Shown here: in pieces, positions 36,291 through 45,688 of the stretch
Position numbering within the stretch: position 1 is the stretch's first letter
How the letters are laid out: the number at the start of each line of letters is the position of its first letter
Assembly: GCA_045811525.1 (NCBI GenBank)
Contig: JBJMTV010000030.1
Coordinates: 62,001-126,000 of the forward strand
DNA: 64,000 bases
From: VAZQ01 sp045811525
GTDB taxonomy: Bacteria; Pseudomonadota; Alphaproteobacteria; Rhizobiales; Xanthobacteraceae
Direction of reading: 5' to 3'
Notes under the pieces: model-generated
Databases searched by the model: none
What the model saw: the letters and a program-made list of their open reading frames with translations, nothing else
Told to the model about the DNA's origin: nothing
Position numbers and translations under genes: made by a program

Positions 36291-39200
36291 TCAACTCTGC
36301 GCTTGACCGTAGCCGCCGGCCGTTGGTGTCTGAATAATCACGGCTTCTCCGATATCGATCACCGTCGCATCGGCCCCCTGCAGGGGCTCCATTCGGCCGT
36401 CCTTGCGTCGCACCCAGTTCTCGCCGATCTGGCCCGGCTCGCCGCCTTCGAGCCCGAACGGCGGCACCCGCCTGTGCCCCGAAAGTATGGTGCAGTCCAT
36501 TCGCTCCAAAAAGCGAATGGTGCGGATCACGCCGTCTCCGGCATGCCACCTGCCGCGTCCACCCGAGCCCTTGCGGATATGGAAATCCTCGAGAACCACG
36601 GGAAAGCGAAACTCAAGCACTTCGGGATCGGTGAGACGCGTATTGGTCATGTGGGTGTGTACGGCATCGGTGCCGTTAAACCCCGGACCTGCCGGGGATC
36701 CCGAGCAGATCGTCTCGTAGTACTGGTATTTGGCGTTGCCAAAATTGAGGTTGTTCATCGTCCCCTGCGCGGCGGCGAGCGCCTCGAGAGCGCCGAACAG
36801 TGTATCGGTCACAGCTTGCGAGGTCTCGACATTGCCCGCCACGACGGCGGCAGGATATTCCGGCGATAACATGGAACGGGCCGGAATGATGATGCGGATC
36901 GGCCGCAGGCAGCCGGCGTTGAGTGGGATCTCGTCGTCGACCATCACCCGAAATACATAAAGTACCGCGGCGCGCGCCACCGGCTCCGGGGCATTGAAGT
37001 TGGTCGGCTGCTGTGGGGAGGTCCCGCTGAAATCGACGGTCGCCTCGCGTCTACTTTTGTCAACGCTGATCCTCACCTTGATCCAGGTCCCCTGGTCCAT
37101 CTCATAGGCGAAAGATGAGTCGTGCAGTCGGTCGATGACGCGCCGCACGCTTTCGGCCGCGTTGTCCTGGACGTGCTGCATGTAGGCGTGGATCACCGGC
37201 AATGTGAACTGCGCCACCATCTTGTGCAGCTCCTGCACGCCCTTTTCGTTGGCTGCGATCTGAGCCTTGATGTCGTTCACGTTCTGCAGCGGATTGCGCG
37301 CCGGAAATTTGGCGCCCTCGAGCAAAGCATAGAGCTCACGCTCCCTGAAGCGTCCGCCTTCGACCACCTTGAAATTGTCGATGTAGACGCCTTCCTCCTC
37401 GATCGTGGTGGCGTTGGGCGACATCGATCCGGGGGAGACGCCTCCCACGTCGGCATGATGTCCGCGCGAGGCGACCCAGAACAGGATCTCACGCTGTGCG
37501 CGATCAAACACGGGCGTACAGATTGTGATGTCCGGAAGGTGAGTGCCGCCGTTGTACGGCGCGTTGATCGCGTACACGTCGCCGGGCGCGACGGTGCCCT
37601 GGTTCTCGCGAATGATGGTCTCGACCGCACGGTCCATGGAGCCAAGGTGGACCGGCATGTGCGGCGCATTGGCGACCAGCGAGCCGTCGGCCGCAAACAC
37701 CGCACAGGAAAAATCCAGCCGCTCTTTGATGTTTACGGAGTAGGCGGTGTTCTGCAGGGAAACACCCATCTGCTCGGCGATCGACATGAAGAGATTGTTG
37801 AACACCTCGAGCATGACCGGATCGGCTTGCGTGCCAATGGCACTTTGCCGCTGCAGCGGCACCACTCTCGCGAGGAGCAGATGGTTCTTCGCCGTGATCT
37901 CGGCCAGCCAGCCGTCCTCGATGACAACGGTTTGATGCGGCTCCATGATAATGCTGGGGCCGGGCACCTTGTGTCCTGCCAGCAGCTGGTCGCGCGCATA
38001 AACGGCGGCGTCGTGCCAGGTGCCGCCGGAATAGAAGCGACTGACCGCACGAGGGGAGGGGAGCGGGGCATGCGTCAGCTGCTGCGCCGGCTCGCTGAAC
38101 TTGGCGCCGCCACCGATCGCTTCGACTGAGATCGCCTCGACCACGAGCTCCTTGCTTTCATCAATAAAGCCGAACCGGCTCTTATGCGCGCTCTCGAAGG
38201 CCGAGCGCATGGCCGCAAGCGAGCAGTCGCCGCTCGCTTCTGCGCCGCTCATGGTGAAGGCCGCAACGATGAGGGGGGCATCAGTACCGGCGTAGCGAAT
38301 GTGGGCACGCGCGTGCACGGTGACGTCCGCTTCGGCTATTCCCTGGCCCATCACCTCAAGCTTCGCCTCACTGCCGAGGTGCTCACCCAAGGCGACGATC
38401 GACGCGAGCGCCGTCTCGCCGAACGGCTGCTCGATTGCCTGTTGGCGCGTCGCGCGGATGTCCGCCAGGCCCATCCCGTAGGCTGAAAGCAATGACGAGA
38501 ACGGGTGGATGAGAACCTTGGTCATGCCGAGTGCGTCTGCCACCAGGCAGGCATGCTGCCCGCCGGCGCCGCCGAAGCAATTGAGCGCGTAACGGGTGAC
38601 GTCATAGCCGCGCTGCACCGATATTTTCTTGATTGCGTTCGCCATATTCTCGACGGCGATCCTGATGAACCCGTCCGCGACCTGCTCGGCCGAGCGGCCG
38701 TCGCCGATCTCGGTCGCGAGCGCGCTGAAGCCGGCGCGCACTGCCGCTGCATCGAGCGGCTCGTTCTGCTGCGGGCCGAATATCTTCGGGAAGAACTCGG
38801 GAATGAGCTTGCCAACCATCACATTGGCGTCGGTGACGGCGAGCGGACCACCGCGCCGATAGCATTTCGGCCCGGGGTTCGCGCCGGCACTATCCGGTCC
38901 GACGCGAAAGCGCGCTCCATCGAAGTGCAGAATCGAGCCGCCGCCGGCCGCGACGGTGTGGATCAGCATCATCGGTGCGCGCATGCGCACGCCCGCCACC
39001 TCGGTTTCGAAAGCGCGCTCGAAGGTGCCGTCGTAGTGCGACACGTCGGTGGACGTACCCCCCATGTCGAAGCCGATGAGGCGGTCCAACCCCGCCTCGC
39101 GTCCGGTCTCCGCCATACCCACGACTCCGCCGGCGGGACCCGAAAGAATGGCGTCCTTGCCCTGAAACAGCTCTGCCGCAGTAAGGCCGCCTGAGGACAT

Positions 39201-39980
39201 CATGAACATCAGGCGGGGTGACCCGGCGCTTTCGGCGGCACCGTCTTGGTCGGCGGCACTGCGCGTGCCCAGCTCGTCGGCAATCCGCGCAACGTAGCGG
39301 CCTATGATGGGCGACAGGTAAGCGTCGACAACGGTTGTATCTCCGCGTCCGACGAGCTTGATCAGCGGCGAAACCTCGTGGCTGACGGAGACCTGGGGAA
39401 AGCCGAGCGTGCGTGCGAGCGCCGCCACGCGCTGCTCGTGCTCCCGGTAACGATAAGCATGCATGAAGACGATCGCGACCGCGCGAATCCCAGCCGCAAG
39501 GGCAGCGCTGAGCTCTGCGCGCACATGCTCGAGATCCGGCGCCCGCTCCACCGTCCCATCGGCACGCACGCGCTCATCGATCTCGATCACGCGTTCGTAG
39601 AGCATCTCCGGCTTGATGATCTCGCGCGCAAAGATTTTAGGGCGCGCCTGATAGCCGATGCGCAGCGCGTCGCGGAAACCTTTGGTCATGACGAGAAGCG
39701 TACGCTCACCCCTGCGCTCGAGCAGCGCGTTGGTGGCGACCGTCGTCCCCATTTTCACGGCGCCGATTCGGCCCGGCGGGATCGGCTCGCGCGGCGCAAG
39801 CGCCAGCAGATCGCGAATGCCCTGCACCGCCGCATCGGCATAGGCTTCCGGATTTTCCGACAGGAGCTTGTGCGCGACCAGCGTGCCATCCGGCCTGCGG
39901 CCGATCACGTCAGTGAAGGTGCCGCCACGATCGATCCAGAACTGCCAGTCTGCTTGCGCCATGCCATTCTCAGAAGCCAT
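36291..39980 (-). CDS. 5-oxoprolinase / hydantoinase A-B fusion
   Basis: A 1229-residue protein, the normal length for the fused ATP-hydrolysing 5-oxoprolinase family. Residues about 10-700 form the HyuA-type ATPase half (DRGGTFTDVIGRRPDGTLVA then HKLLSENP; GFDMGGTSTDVSHYDG; AVENMANAIKKISVQRGYDV). From about 720 to 1225 is the HyuB half (MLEVFNNLFMSIAEQMGVSL, NTAYSVNIKERLDFSCAVF, NAPYNGGTHLPDITICTPVF, RKGSGGRGRWHAGDGVIRTI). It hydrolyses 5-oxoproline or hydantoin-like lactams with ATP. The two halves are one frame with no internal stop. The start could be 39980 or the second ATG at 39962. It is monocistronic and convergent with the TIM44-like gene. Confidence 0.93.
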   Translation of the reverse strand: MASENGMAQADWQFWIDRGGTFTDVIGRRPDGTLVAHKLLSENPEAYADAAVQGIRDLLALAPREPIPPGRIGAVKMGTTVATNALLERRGERTLLVMTKGFRDALRIGYQARPKIFAREIIKPEMLYERVIEIDERVRADGTVERAPDLEHVRAELSAALAAGIRAVAIVFMHAYRYREHEQRVAALARTLGFPQVSVSHEVSPLIKLVGRGDTTVVDAYLSPIIGRYVARIADELGTRSAADQDGAAESAGSPRLMFMMSSGGLTAAELFQGKDAILSGPAGGVVGMAETGREAGLDRLIGFDMGGTSTDVSHYDGTFERAFETEVAGVRMRAPMMLIHTVAAGGGSILHFDGARFRVGPDSAGANPGPKCYRRGGPLAVTDANVMVGKLIPEFFPKIFGPQQNEPLDAAAVRAGFSALATEIGDGRSAEQVADGFIRIAVENMANAIKKISVQRGYDVTRYALNCFGGAGGQHACLVADALGMTKVLIHPFSSLLSAYGMGLADIRATRQQAIEQPFGETALASIVALGEHLGSEAKLEVMGQGIAEADVTVHARAHIRYAGTDAPLIVAAFTMSGAEASGDCSLAAMRSAFESAHKSRFGFIDESKELVVEAISVEAIGGGAKFSEPAQQLTHAPLPSPRAVSRFYSGGTWHDAAVYARDQLLAGHKVPGPSIIMEPHQTVVIEDGWLAEITAKNHLLLARVVPLQRQSAIGTQADPVMLEVFNNLFMSIAEQMGVSLQNTAYSVNIKERLDFSCAVFAADGSLVANAPHMPVHLGSMDRAVETIIRENQGTVAPGDVYAINAPYNGGTHLPDITICTPVFDRAQREILFWVASRGHHADVGGVSPGSMSPNATTIEEEGVYIDNFKVVEGGRFRERELYALLEGAKFPARNPLQNVNDIKAQIAANEKGVQELHKMVAQFTLPVIHAYMQHVQDNAAESVRRVIDRLHDSSFAYEMDQGTWIKVRISVDKSRREATVDFSGTSPQQPTNFNAPEPVARAAVLYVFRVMVDDEIPLNAGCLRPIRIIIPARSMLSPEYPAAVVAGNVETSQAVTDTLFGALEALAAAQGTMNNLNFGNAKYQYYETICSGSPAGPGFNGTDAVHTHMTNTRLTDPEVLEFRFPVVLEDFHIRKGSGGRGRWHAGDGVIRTIRFLERMDCTILSGHRRVPPFGLEGGEPGQIGENWVRRKDGRMEPLQGADATVIDIGEAVIIQTPTAGGYGQAQS

Positions 39981-40308
39981 GATCGGCGGCCATCTTTCTC
40001 GCCGCCCGCGCCTCGGCTATAGCCGAAACCGCGCCGAGTGTTAGCATGATCCGCACGCTTCTCGACGGCCTTTACCCGACGCGCCGGCCGCGCTGCCGGA
40101 GCCGTGACCAGGCGGAAGTCGTCGCCCGCCGCTGGGTTGATGGCGGTCCGGCAACCGGCGGGAATGGGTTGCTGTTGCCGCTCTATTCGACAAAGTCGTC
40201 AGCGGTGCAGGTTCAGAACCAATTCGCACTCGCTTGCTTGGATGACGGGCATTTCGGATACGTCGGCCGCACGAAGAATGCGCGCCGCGCGGACGTGAGG
40301 TGCGCGCG

Positions 40309-40445
40309 TCACTGGCTGAGAATCAGGATCAGCACGCCGACCACCACAAGCGCGATGCTGGCGAGATCGCGGGCGAGCTTTTCTGCCTGAAAACAAGAGG
40401 AAGAGTGAAGGCCGCCACCAGTGCGCCGCTGAGGCCAAGAAGCAC
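40309..40445 (-). pseudogene. Possible small two-helix membrane protein with one frameshift
   Basis: One minus-strand frame from a GTG at 40445 reads LLGLSGALVAAFTLPLVFR, and the next frame, entered near 40385-40390 at a TTTT tract, continues QAEKLARDLASIALVVVGVL then ILILSQ to a stop at 40309. Each piece looks like half of a 45-residue two-helix protein. The total length is 3n+2, so a single missing or extra base would join them. It could be a sequencing slip, a decayed gene, or chance. The surrounding 39981-40611 stretch holds no other supported gene. Confidence 0.3.
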
Positions 40446-40611
40446 ATTTCTCCGGCGGATGCGTTCGAAGGTGGTCGCAGCAGATCGTCGGATTGTCGCG
40501 CTACTGGCTATATAGAAGCGGGTGTTGTCGCAGCAACGACACACGTTGGGGCGGGGCGGTAGAGCCCGACGACACACGACGTGTTCAGAGCCGTCGTTCA
40601 CGCGCAAGAGC

Positions 40612-40989
40612 TTACAAACCGCCCCTTGGTGGAACGAAGCACTGGATGGTCTTGGCCAAAAGGAAGAGATACGCCTGCCCGTCAGGGGCATGTTCCTTGA
40701 CAATCTTTTCCGGCGGGATGCGAACCCATTCACCGTCCAACCAGGCATACCATCGATCCTCGGGGTATTCCTCATCGCCCGATTCTACCCTGAACTGGGT
40801 TTTCACAGTGTCGGCGACACCGCAGCAGAACCGGGATTTCGGATCGCGCCGCGGATTCGAGTAATTGTCCGGGCGTTTCAGCCGTTCAAACCACGTCTTG
40901 TTCGGCCCGTCTGGCCACTCTCCACCGGCAAACGCGCTGACCGGCAGCACAAGCGATAGGGTGACCGCCGCAAAGGTGACCTGCGCCAT
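40612..40989 (-). CDS. Exported hypothetical protein
   Basis: A 125-residue protein from ATG at 40989 (a second ATG is at 40992). The first 21 residues are a signal peptide (AQVTFAAVTLSLVLPVSAFA). The mature protein is rich in Trp, Pro and charged residues: WPDGPNKTWFERLKRPDNYS, then SRFCCGVADTVKTQFRVESG with a Cys-Cys pair, EDRWYAWLDGEWVRIPPEKI, and a late Cys (FLLAKTIQCFVPPRGGL). Three Cys suggest a disulfide in the periplasm. This pattern occurs in small exported proteins of Bradyrhizobium relatives, but the function is unknown. Confidence 0.7.
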   Translation of the reverse strand: MAQVTFAAVTLSLVLPVSAFAGGEWPDGPNKTWFERLKRPDNYSNPRRDPKSRFCCGVADTVKTQFRVESGDEEYPEDRWYAWLDGEWVRIPPEKIVKEHAPDGQAYLFLLAKTIQCFVPPRGGL

Positions 40990-40992
40990 CAA

Positions 40993-41356
40993 GCTCTCCT
41001 GCTAGCAGCCTAATCGTTGCCACCGCAGCGATCCGGTCGTCCTTCTGTGCGCCACTGCAGAGGATTGTGCTGAATACTGTTCGTTCGTTGAATGCGTCGG
41101 TTGCTGCCGGCTGCTATCGCTGCTCCAAAAATCCCAAAAGGTACCAGTGCAGAAAGGATAGCGGTGAAATGAGTCAGCCCCATTCAGACCCTAAAACCAT
41201 CTGGGCCATGTTCTGACCGCGTCCTACTGCGGATTAAGCCCCTGGCCCCCAATGTGCCGCAAAAGCACCATTTGTTCACATTGCAATCGCCACCCTGGAC
41301 GAGTTTGTTGCCTTAACATGCGGCAGAATGTAGCATAGGCAAAGATAAAGTTTTTT
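40993..41356. other. Intergenic, AT-richer, no gene seen
   Basis: About 360 bp between the exported hypothetical protein and the LysR frame. The base composition is visibly less GC-rich than the rest. Apart from possible promoter elements for the two divergent genes, nothing was recognised. Confidence 0.35.
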
Positions 41357-42300
41357 ATGGGCCTATTAAGAGAAGTCAGCGTGCGCCCCCTTAAACTTGA
41401 TTCCGTAAAATCCTTTCTCGAAGTCGCTAAACACGGGAGTTTCACGACTGCAGCAAGGGTCCTCAATCTCACCCAGCCTGCCATTACCCATCAGGTTCGC
41501 GAGCTTGAACAGCGTTTTCAGACCGCTCTCTTCGAACGGGTCGGGAATCGGGTGCATCTAACATCTGCTGGTGAGAAATTGGCTGAACACGCTCGGCCTT
41601 TAATTGAACAAGACCTCCGTACGCGGACAGCAATGCGTCGGTTCGTCGAGGGCTTAGTCCAGCGCATCAGAATTGGCAGTAGCATGACAATATTGAACTA
41701 CGTGCTGCCGGCGTTGCTACGAAAACTCAACATGACCATCCTGAAATTGAGATCAGGGTCACGACTGGCTTCACAGCAACGACTCTTCAGCTGCTCAAAG
41801 AAGATGAGCTTGATTTGGGTCTTTGTACGCTACCCATAAAAGACGATGCTAATGTGTTCGAGACTGTGCCACTCTTTGCCGATGATCTGGTCGCAATTTT
41901 ACCGCCGCAACCTGAGACAGTGCCAGAGATCATAACCCCGAACTTTTTCGAACACTCCCCGATGATATTCTGCAACGAACAGTCAGCTTTGTGTCGGATG
42001 GTCACAGACTGGTTTGAACGGACGGGACAAGCTCCCAAACCGGTAATGGAGTTCGATCACGTGGAAGCGATAAAGAATGCAGTGGCCGTCGGGCTTGGCA
42101 GTTCCATCATTCCAAACTTAGCAGTAAAGAAGCTGCAGGTTGGTGAAGCGAATGTCCTCGTGCGGCCTATCAGTCCGGGTATGTTGCGGCAGATTGGGCT
42201 GGTGAAGATACGCAGCAAGCACGGTACAGATGCGATTTCGACCATTTCGGAGGCACTGCAAGCTTTGCGTCACAGTCCTCCAAGATCGTCTTCGCTGTAG
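41357..42300 (+). pseudogene. LysR-family transcriptional regulator interrupted by a frameshift
   Basis: The first frame (41357 to about 41720) gives an N-terminal LysR helix-turn-helix: LDSVKSFLEVAKHGSFTTAA then RVLNLTQPAITHQVRELEQ and FERVGNRVHLTSAGEKLAEH. The second frame from about 41721 continues TKTQHDHPEIEIRVTTGFTA then TLQLLKEDELDLGLCTLPIK, and the effector domain to a stop at 42298-42300. Shifting one base at the AAAA tract near 41722 rejoins a 314-residue protein of normal LysR length. The gene has lower GC than its neighbours and Lys/Ile-richer codons, suggesting transfer. Whether it is dead or a sequencing slip cannot be told. Confidence 0.75.
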
Positions 42301-42361
42301 AAGTCCGGAATGGCGCCGCTCGATAAAGGTGAAGTCATCTCATCGAAGCTGATGGGCAATG

Positions 42362-42560
42362 TTATCGCACCATCAATTTGGTCAGCAGCGCCGCGAGCTG
42401 AGGCTGACGCGAGGCACCGAGATGGAGAACACGCGCTTCAATGTGGTGCGCGCGGTTTGTTCGGCAATGCCAAGCTTTGCCGGCGATGCCGCGCGGCGCC
42501 AGTCCTGAGCCGACCAGCGCGGTTATCCGCGCCTCTATCAGCATAAATCCAAGCACGTCA
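42362..42560 (-). pseudogene. LuxR-type helix-turn-helix fragment with compensating frameshifts
   Basis: Minus-strand frames give LIEARITALVGSGLAPRGIA, then after a +1 shift GKLGIAEQTARTTLKRVFSI, and after return GASRQPQLAALLTKLMVR and stop. Together they match the C-terminal DNA-binding domain of LuxR/FixJ-like proteins (LTxxEARxxALVxxGLxxREIAxxLGIxxxTVRxxLKxVFxKxGVxRQxxLxxLL). The N-terminal part of the gene is missing. It sits just before rnpB in reverse orientation and is dead. Confidence 0.5.
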
Positions 42561-42760
42561 CGTACACCGTCAGACTTGGCGGCTCGTTCGCAGCCGCGCG
42601 ACAATCAGCACGACACCAGGTGCACGGGTGAGGAATTGCTACCTCGATTGGCACATCTGTCGGCCTCACAAGCCCGTCGTATGGAGAGGTGGTGCTGGCC
42701 GAGCAGCGGAGCCGGCACGCAGAACTGGCGGGGGTCCGGCAGCGGTGCCGCCGAACCCCC

Positions 42761-43174
<414 letters not shown>

Positions 43175-43250
43175 CAAAGAACTCATGGGGAGGGCTCGCG
43201 CGAAGGTCAAGCCCTGAGGAAAAGGCCCGGCCTCTGCTCCTCATGGACTT

Positions 43251-44036
43251 TTAACTGGAGGCGAGGCGCGCCTGACGCGCAGCAAGCAACGCCTTCAACG
43301 TGCCAAGCGTCGATAGATCGACGACACCGTCGACCTTGGCCGGGCGGAAATGGCGTTGGAAGGCGGCAACGGCGTCACGCGTATTGCTGTCGAGGTAGCC
43401 GGTCGGGGTGACGCCGTAGCCGTAGCTAGCAAGCAGCGCCTGTGTTTCCTCCACCATCGGGCTGCTCTCGCCGAGGACGGAGATCGCTCCAGCGGTTATT
43501 GGCACTGGCTTCACCCACAGGCCGACGCCAGAATCGGCGAGCACTCTCCAGGGAAATTTCTCGCCCGGATCCTGCTTGCGTGCAGGCGCTACGTCGGAAT
43601 GGGCAAGGACCCGGTGCGCGGCAATCTGGTGGCGCATGAAGATGGTTCGGCAGAGGATGATGAGCGCTGCGATCTGCCGTTTCGGAAAGTCGGGATAGCC
43701 GTGATCGTGGCCAGGGTTAGCAATCTCGATGCCGATCGAGCAGGAATTAATGTCGGTCTGGCCACCCCAGAACGATACCCCGGCATGCCAGGCGCGGCGC
43801 GATTCAGCGACCAGCTGGATGATGCGGCCGTCCTGTAGGACCACGTAGTGAGCCGATACCTCCCCTGCGGGCGTGCAAAGTTGGCGCACCGCCGCTTCGT
43901 TATCGCGCATGCCGGTATAGTGAAGCAGGATCATGTCCGGCTTGATCCCGTCCTTGCGGTCATTGTGATTAGGTGATGGCTTTACCTCGGCGACGACCGA
44001 GGAATCGGGACGCAACTCGGACGCAAGCGCAACCAT
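43251..44036 (-). CDS. N-acetylmuramoyl-L-alanine amidase (AmpD-like) with peptidoglycan-binding domain
   Basis: A 261-residue protein. An amidase_2 catalytic domain spans about 30-165: DMILLHYTGM (zinc His39), SAHYVVLQDGRIIQLV, RAWHAGVSFWGG, GIEIANPG, and HRVLAHSDVAPARKQDPGEK (His146 and Asp156 as the remaining zinc ligands). Residues about 190-255 form a PG_binding_1 repeat (EETQALLASYGYGVTPTGYL, DAVAAFQRHFRPAKVDGVVD). There is no clear signal peptide, so like AmpD it may be cytosolic and recycle anhydro-muropeptides, although the added binding domain argues for wall action. The start is an ATG at 44036. Confidence 0.92.
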   Translation of the reverse strand: MVALASELRPDSSVVAEVKPSPNHNDRKDGIKPDMILLHYTGMRDNEAAVRQLCTPAGEVSAHYVVLQDGRIIQLVAESRRAWHAGVSFWGGQTDINSCSIGIEIANPGHDHGYPDFPKRQIAALIILCRTIFMRHQIAAHRVLAHSDVAPARKQDPGEKFPWRVLADSGVGLWVKPVPITAGAISVLGESSPMVEETQALLASYGYGVTPTGYLDSNTRDAVAAFQRHFRPAKVDGVVDLSTLGTLKALLAARQARLASS

Positions 44037-44183
44037 GTGCGATCCCTCTCAAGCCGCAAGGCGCCGTCTCGGCAGAGCACCACCCGAACTCTGTGCAGAA
44101 AGGGTGGCGGCGGACAAGCGCGCCGGGCTCCTTGTTCAAGGGCCCTTCTGCGGCGCTGCATTCCGACATGCGGGAGGGTAGAT

Positions 44184-44217
44184 AAAAAAATCTGGACCGG
44201 CATCTCTGCCGGCCCAG
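44184..44217 (-). terminator. Rho-independent terminator of the PRC-barrel gene
   Basis: An 11-bp stem with one mismatch (CTGGgCCGGCA / TGCCGGtCCAG, read on the minus strand) at 44217-44192 and a 4-base loop, followed on the minus strand by seven T (44190-44184). It lies about 50 bp after the PRC-barrel gene stop. Confidence 0.85.
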
Positions 44218-44267
44218 AACGCCTGCAACCAGGATGTCTTCCTGATGGCTGATTACGCTACCACGGA

Positions 44268-44846
44268 CTAACGCCCGGTCGAGGGAGTTGCCGGCGCGTT
44301 ACGAGGCGCCATTCCGGTCGTATTGCTATTCGGGGACGTGCTCGAGGTACGCGAGCTCGACTTGTAATACTGGAAATCCGGAGCCGATTTCAGTTGATCC
44401 TTGGTCCACGTCACCTTCAGCTTGACATTCGTGGGATCCTCGTCCCGACTCGTCGAAGTGCTGCTGCTATTGCTGCTGCTGCTCGACGTGCTGGCCGGAA
44501 CGACCTGAAACGCGTTCATGTCGATCGCGACGCTTTTCTCGCCAATGCCAAGGAAGCCGCCGACGCCGACGATGAGGCCGAGGACTTTGCCATTCTTGTC
44601 GAACAGCACGTCGCTCACGTCGCCGACCTTGGCATTATCCGGGCCAAGCACGTCAGTACCCTTGAACTTTGAAAACACGAACTGGTCTGCGCCTTGCGCC
44701 TGAATGAAGCGCAAGGAATCGCCAGCCGTCGAATGCTGCTGAGATTGTGCCGACGGCGTATCGGAGCGCGGTGCATCAGCTTGCGCCATGGCGCCCGAGA
44801 TCATCAGCGCGCTGGCGGCGGCCGAAACCATGAATTTCCTGAGCAT
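44268..44846 (-). CDS. Exported PRC-barrel domain protein
   Basis: A 192-residue protein from the ATG at 44846 behind GGAG. The signal peptide is residues 1-21 (KFMVSAAASALMISGAMAQA). Residues about 45-110 form a PRC-barrel (FVFSKFKGTDVLGPDNAKVG then DVSDVLFDKNGKVLGLIVG), a small beta-barrel found in stress and RNA-maturation proteins. The rest is a Ser/Thr-rich linker with a poly-Ser run, followed by a short conserved KLKVTWTKDQLKSAPDFQYY. A longer frame from 44975 adds 43 residues without a leader and is unlikely. Periplasmic role unknown. Confidence 0.8.
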   Translation of the reverse strand: MLRKFMVSAAASALMISGAMAQADAPRSDTPSAQSQQHSTAGDSLRFIQAQGADQFVFSKFKGTDVLGPDNAKVGDVSDVLFDKNGKVLGLIVGVGGFLGIGEKSVAIDMNAFQVVPASTSSSSSNSSSTSTSRDEDPTNVKLKVTWTKDQLKSAPDFQYYKSSSRTSSTSPNSNTTGMAPRNAPATPSTGR

Positions 44847-45065
44847 TTGTAGTCTCCAAGACCCGGTGTGACTGAGGGCAAGTGATGCTTGCCTGTGCCT
44901 CATCAACTCCCCAGCGGGATCCGTGTTCCCGCGAACTGAACTTTGCCGCGGCGCACTGGCACATGGGTAGGTCACCCGGGCTATTGACGATTCTTTAAGT
45001 CTGACTGGGGCTTAGTAAGCCCGTGGAAAATCGCCGGACTTGGAGCGGTGCAGCAGGCCCGCCGA

Positions 45066-45106
45066 TTGACGCCCATTTATTCCCATGTTAGCCCATAGTA
45101 TCCCAT
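45066..45106 (+). promoter_or_regulatory. mraZ promoter region with four MraZ-type repeats
   Basis: A TTGACG -35-like hexamer at 45066-45071 is followed by CCCAT at 45072, 45082, 45092 and 45102, an exact 10-bp period; on the minus strand these are ATGGG. MraZ of E. coli binds TGGG repeats with 5-bp spacers, which gives the same 10-bp period. The four sites lie about 100-140 bp before the mraZ start. Regulation by MraZ is inferred. Confidence 0.7.
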
Positions 45107-45208
45107 TCAGAGGCGCGGTGGCCCGCAGCGTGCTCCTGAAAAGATGGAAGCTGCGCCTGGGTGCATGTCCGCAACCCCGCGGCGGACCCGTGGTGGGGCA
45201 GGGGCGTC

Positions 45209-45688
45209 ATGAACCGCTTCGTGTCGCATTACACGCTCCGCTTGGACGCAAAAGGACGCGTTTCGATCCCGGCTTCCTTCCGCGCGGTCCTGGCGCGCGA
45301 CGGTTTCGAAGGGCTTTATTGCTATCCCACGCTCGACCGGCCTTCGTTGGACGCCGGGGGCAATGCATTGCTGAGCGAGATCGAAGCTCTCATCGGGCGC
45401 TTCCCGCCATATTCCGAAGAACGCGAGCAATTCTCTGCGGCTCTTTATGGGACCAGCGAAGTGCTCAAGATCGACAGCGAGGGGCGGACCATCCTCCCCG
45501 ATCTGCTCAAGAGCCATGCCGGTATCAAGGACGAGGTCGCCTTCGCCGGCCTCGGACACAAGTTTCAGATCTGGGAGCCCGAACGCTTTCGAGCCGAACT
45601 CGCGGAGGCCACTGCGAAAGTTCGCGCTCTGAAAAAACAATTGGGCTCGCAGGTGGCGGCGACGGGTCCGCACGGAGCACGGGAATGA
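45209..45688 (+). CDS. mraZ: Transcriptional regulator MraZ
   Basis: A 159-residue protein with the doubled AbrB-like MraZ fold. The first half begins MNRFVSHYTLRLDAKGRVSI then PASFR, and the second half has DSEGRTILPDLLKSHAGIKD; both carry the DxKGRxxxPxxxR-like motif. It binds DNA at the head of its own operon and modulates the dcw cluster. The ATG at 45209 was chosen because it matches the family start and follows an AGGGGC site; the frame extends to 45161 without homology. It overlaps rsmH by 4 bp. Confidence 0.93.
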   Translation: MNRFVSHYTLRLDAKGRVSIPASFRAVLARDGFEGLYCYPTLDRPSLDAGGNALLSEIEALIGRFPPYSEEREQFSAALYGTSEVLKIDSEGRTILPDLLKSHAGIKDEVAFAGLGHKFQIWEPERFRAELAEATAKVRALKKQLGSQVAATGPHGARE

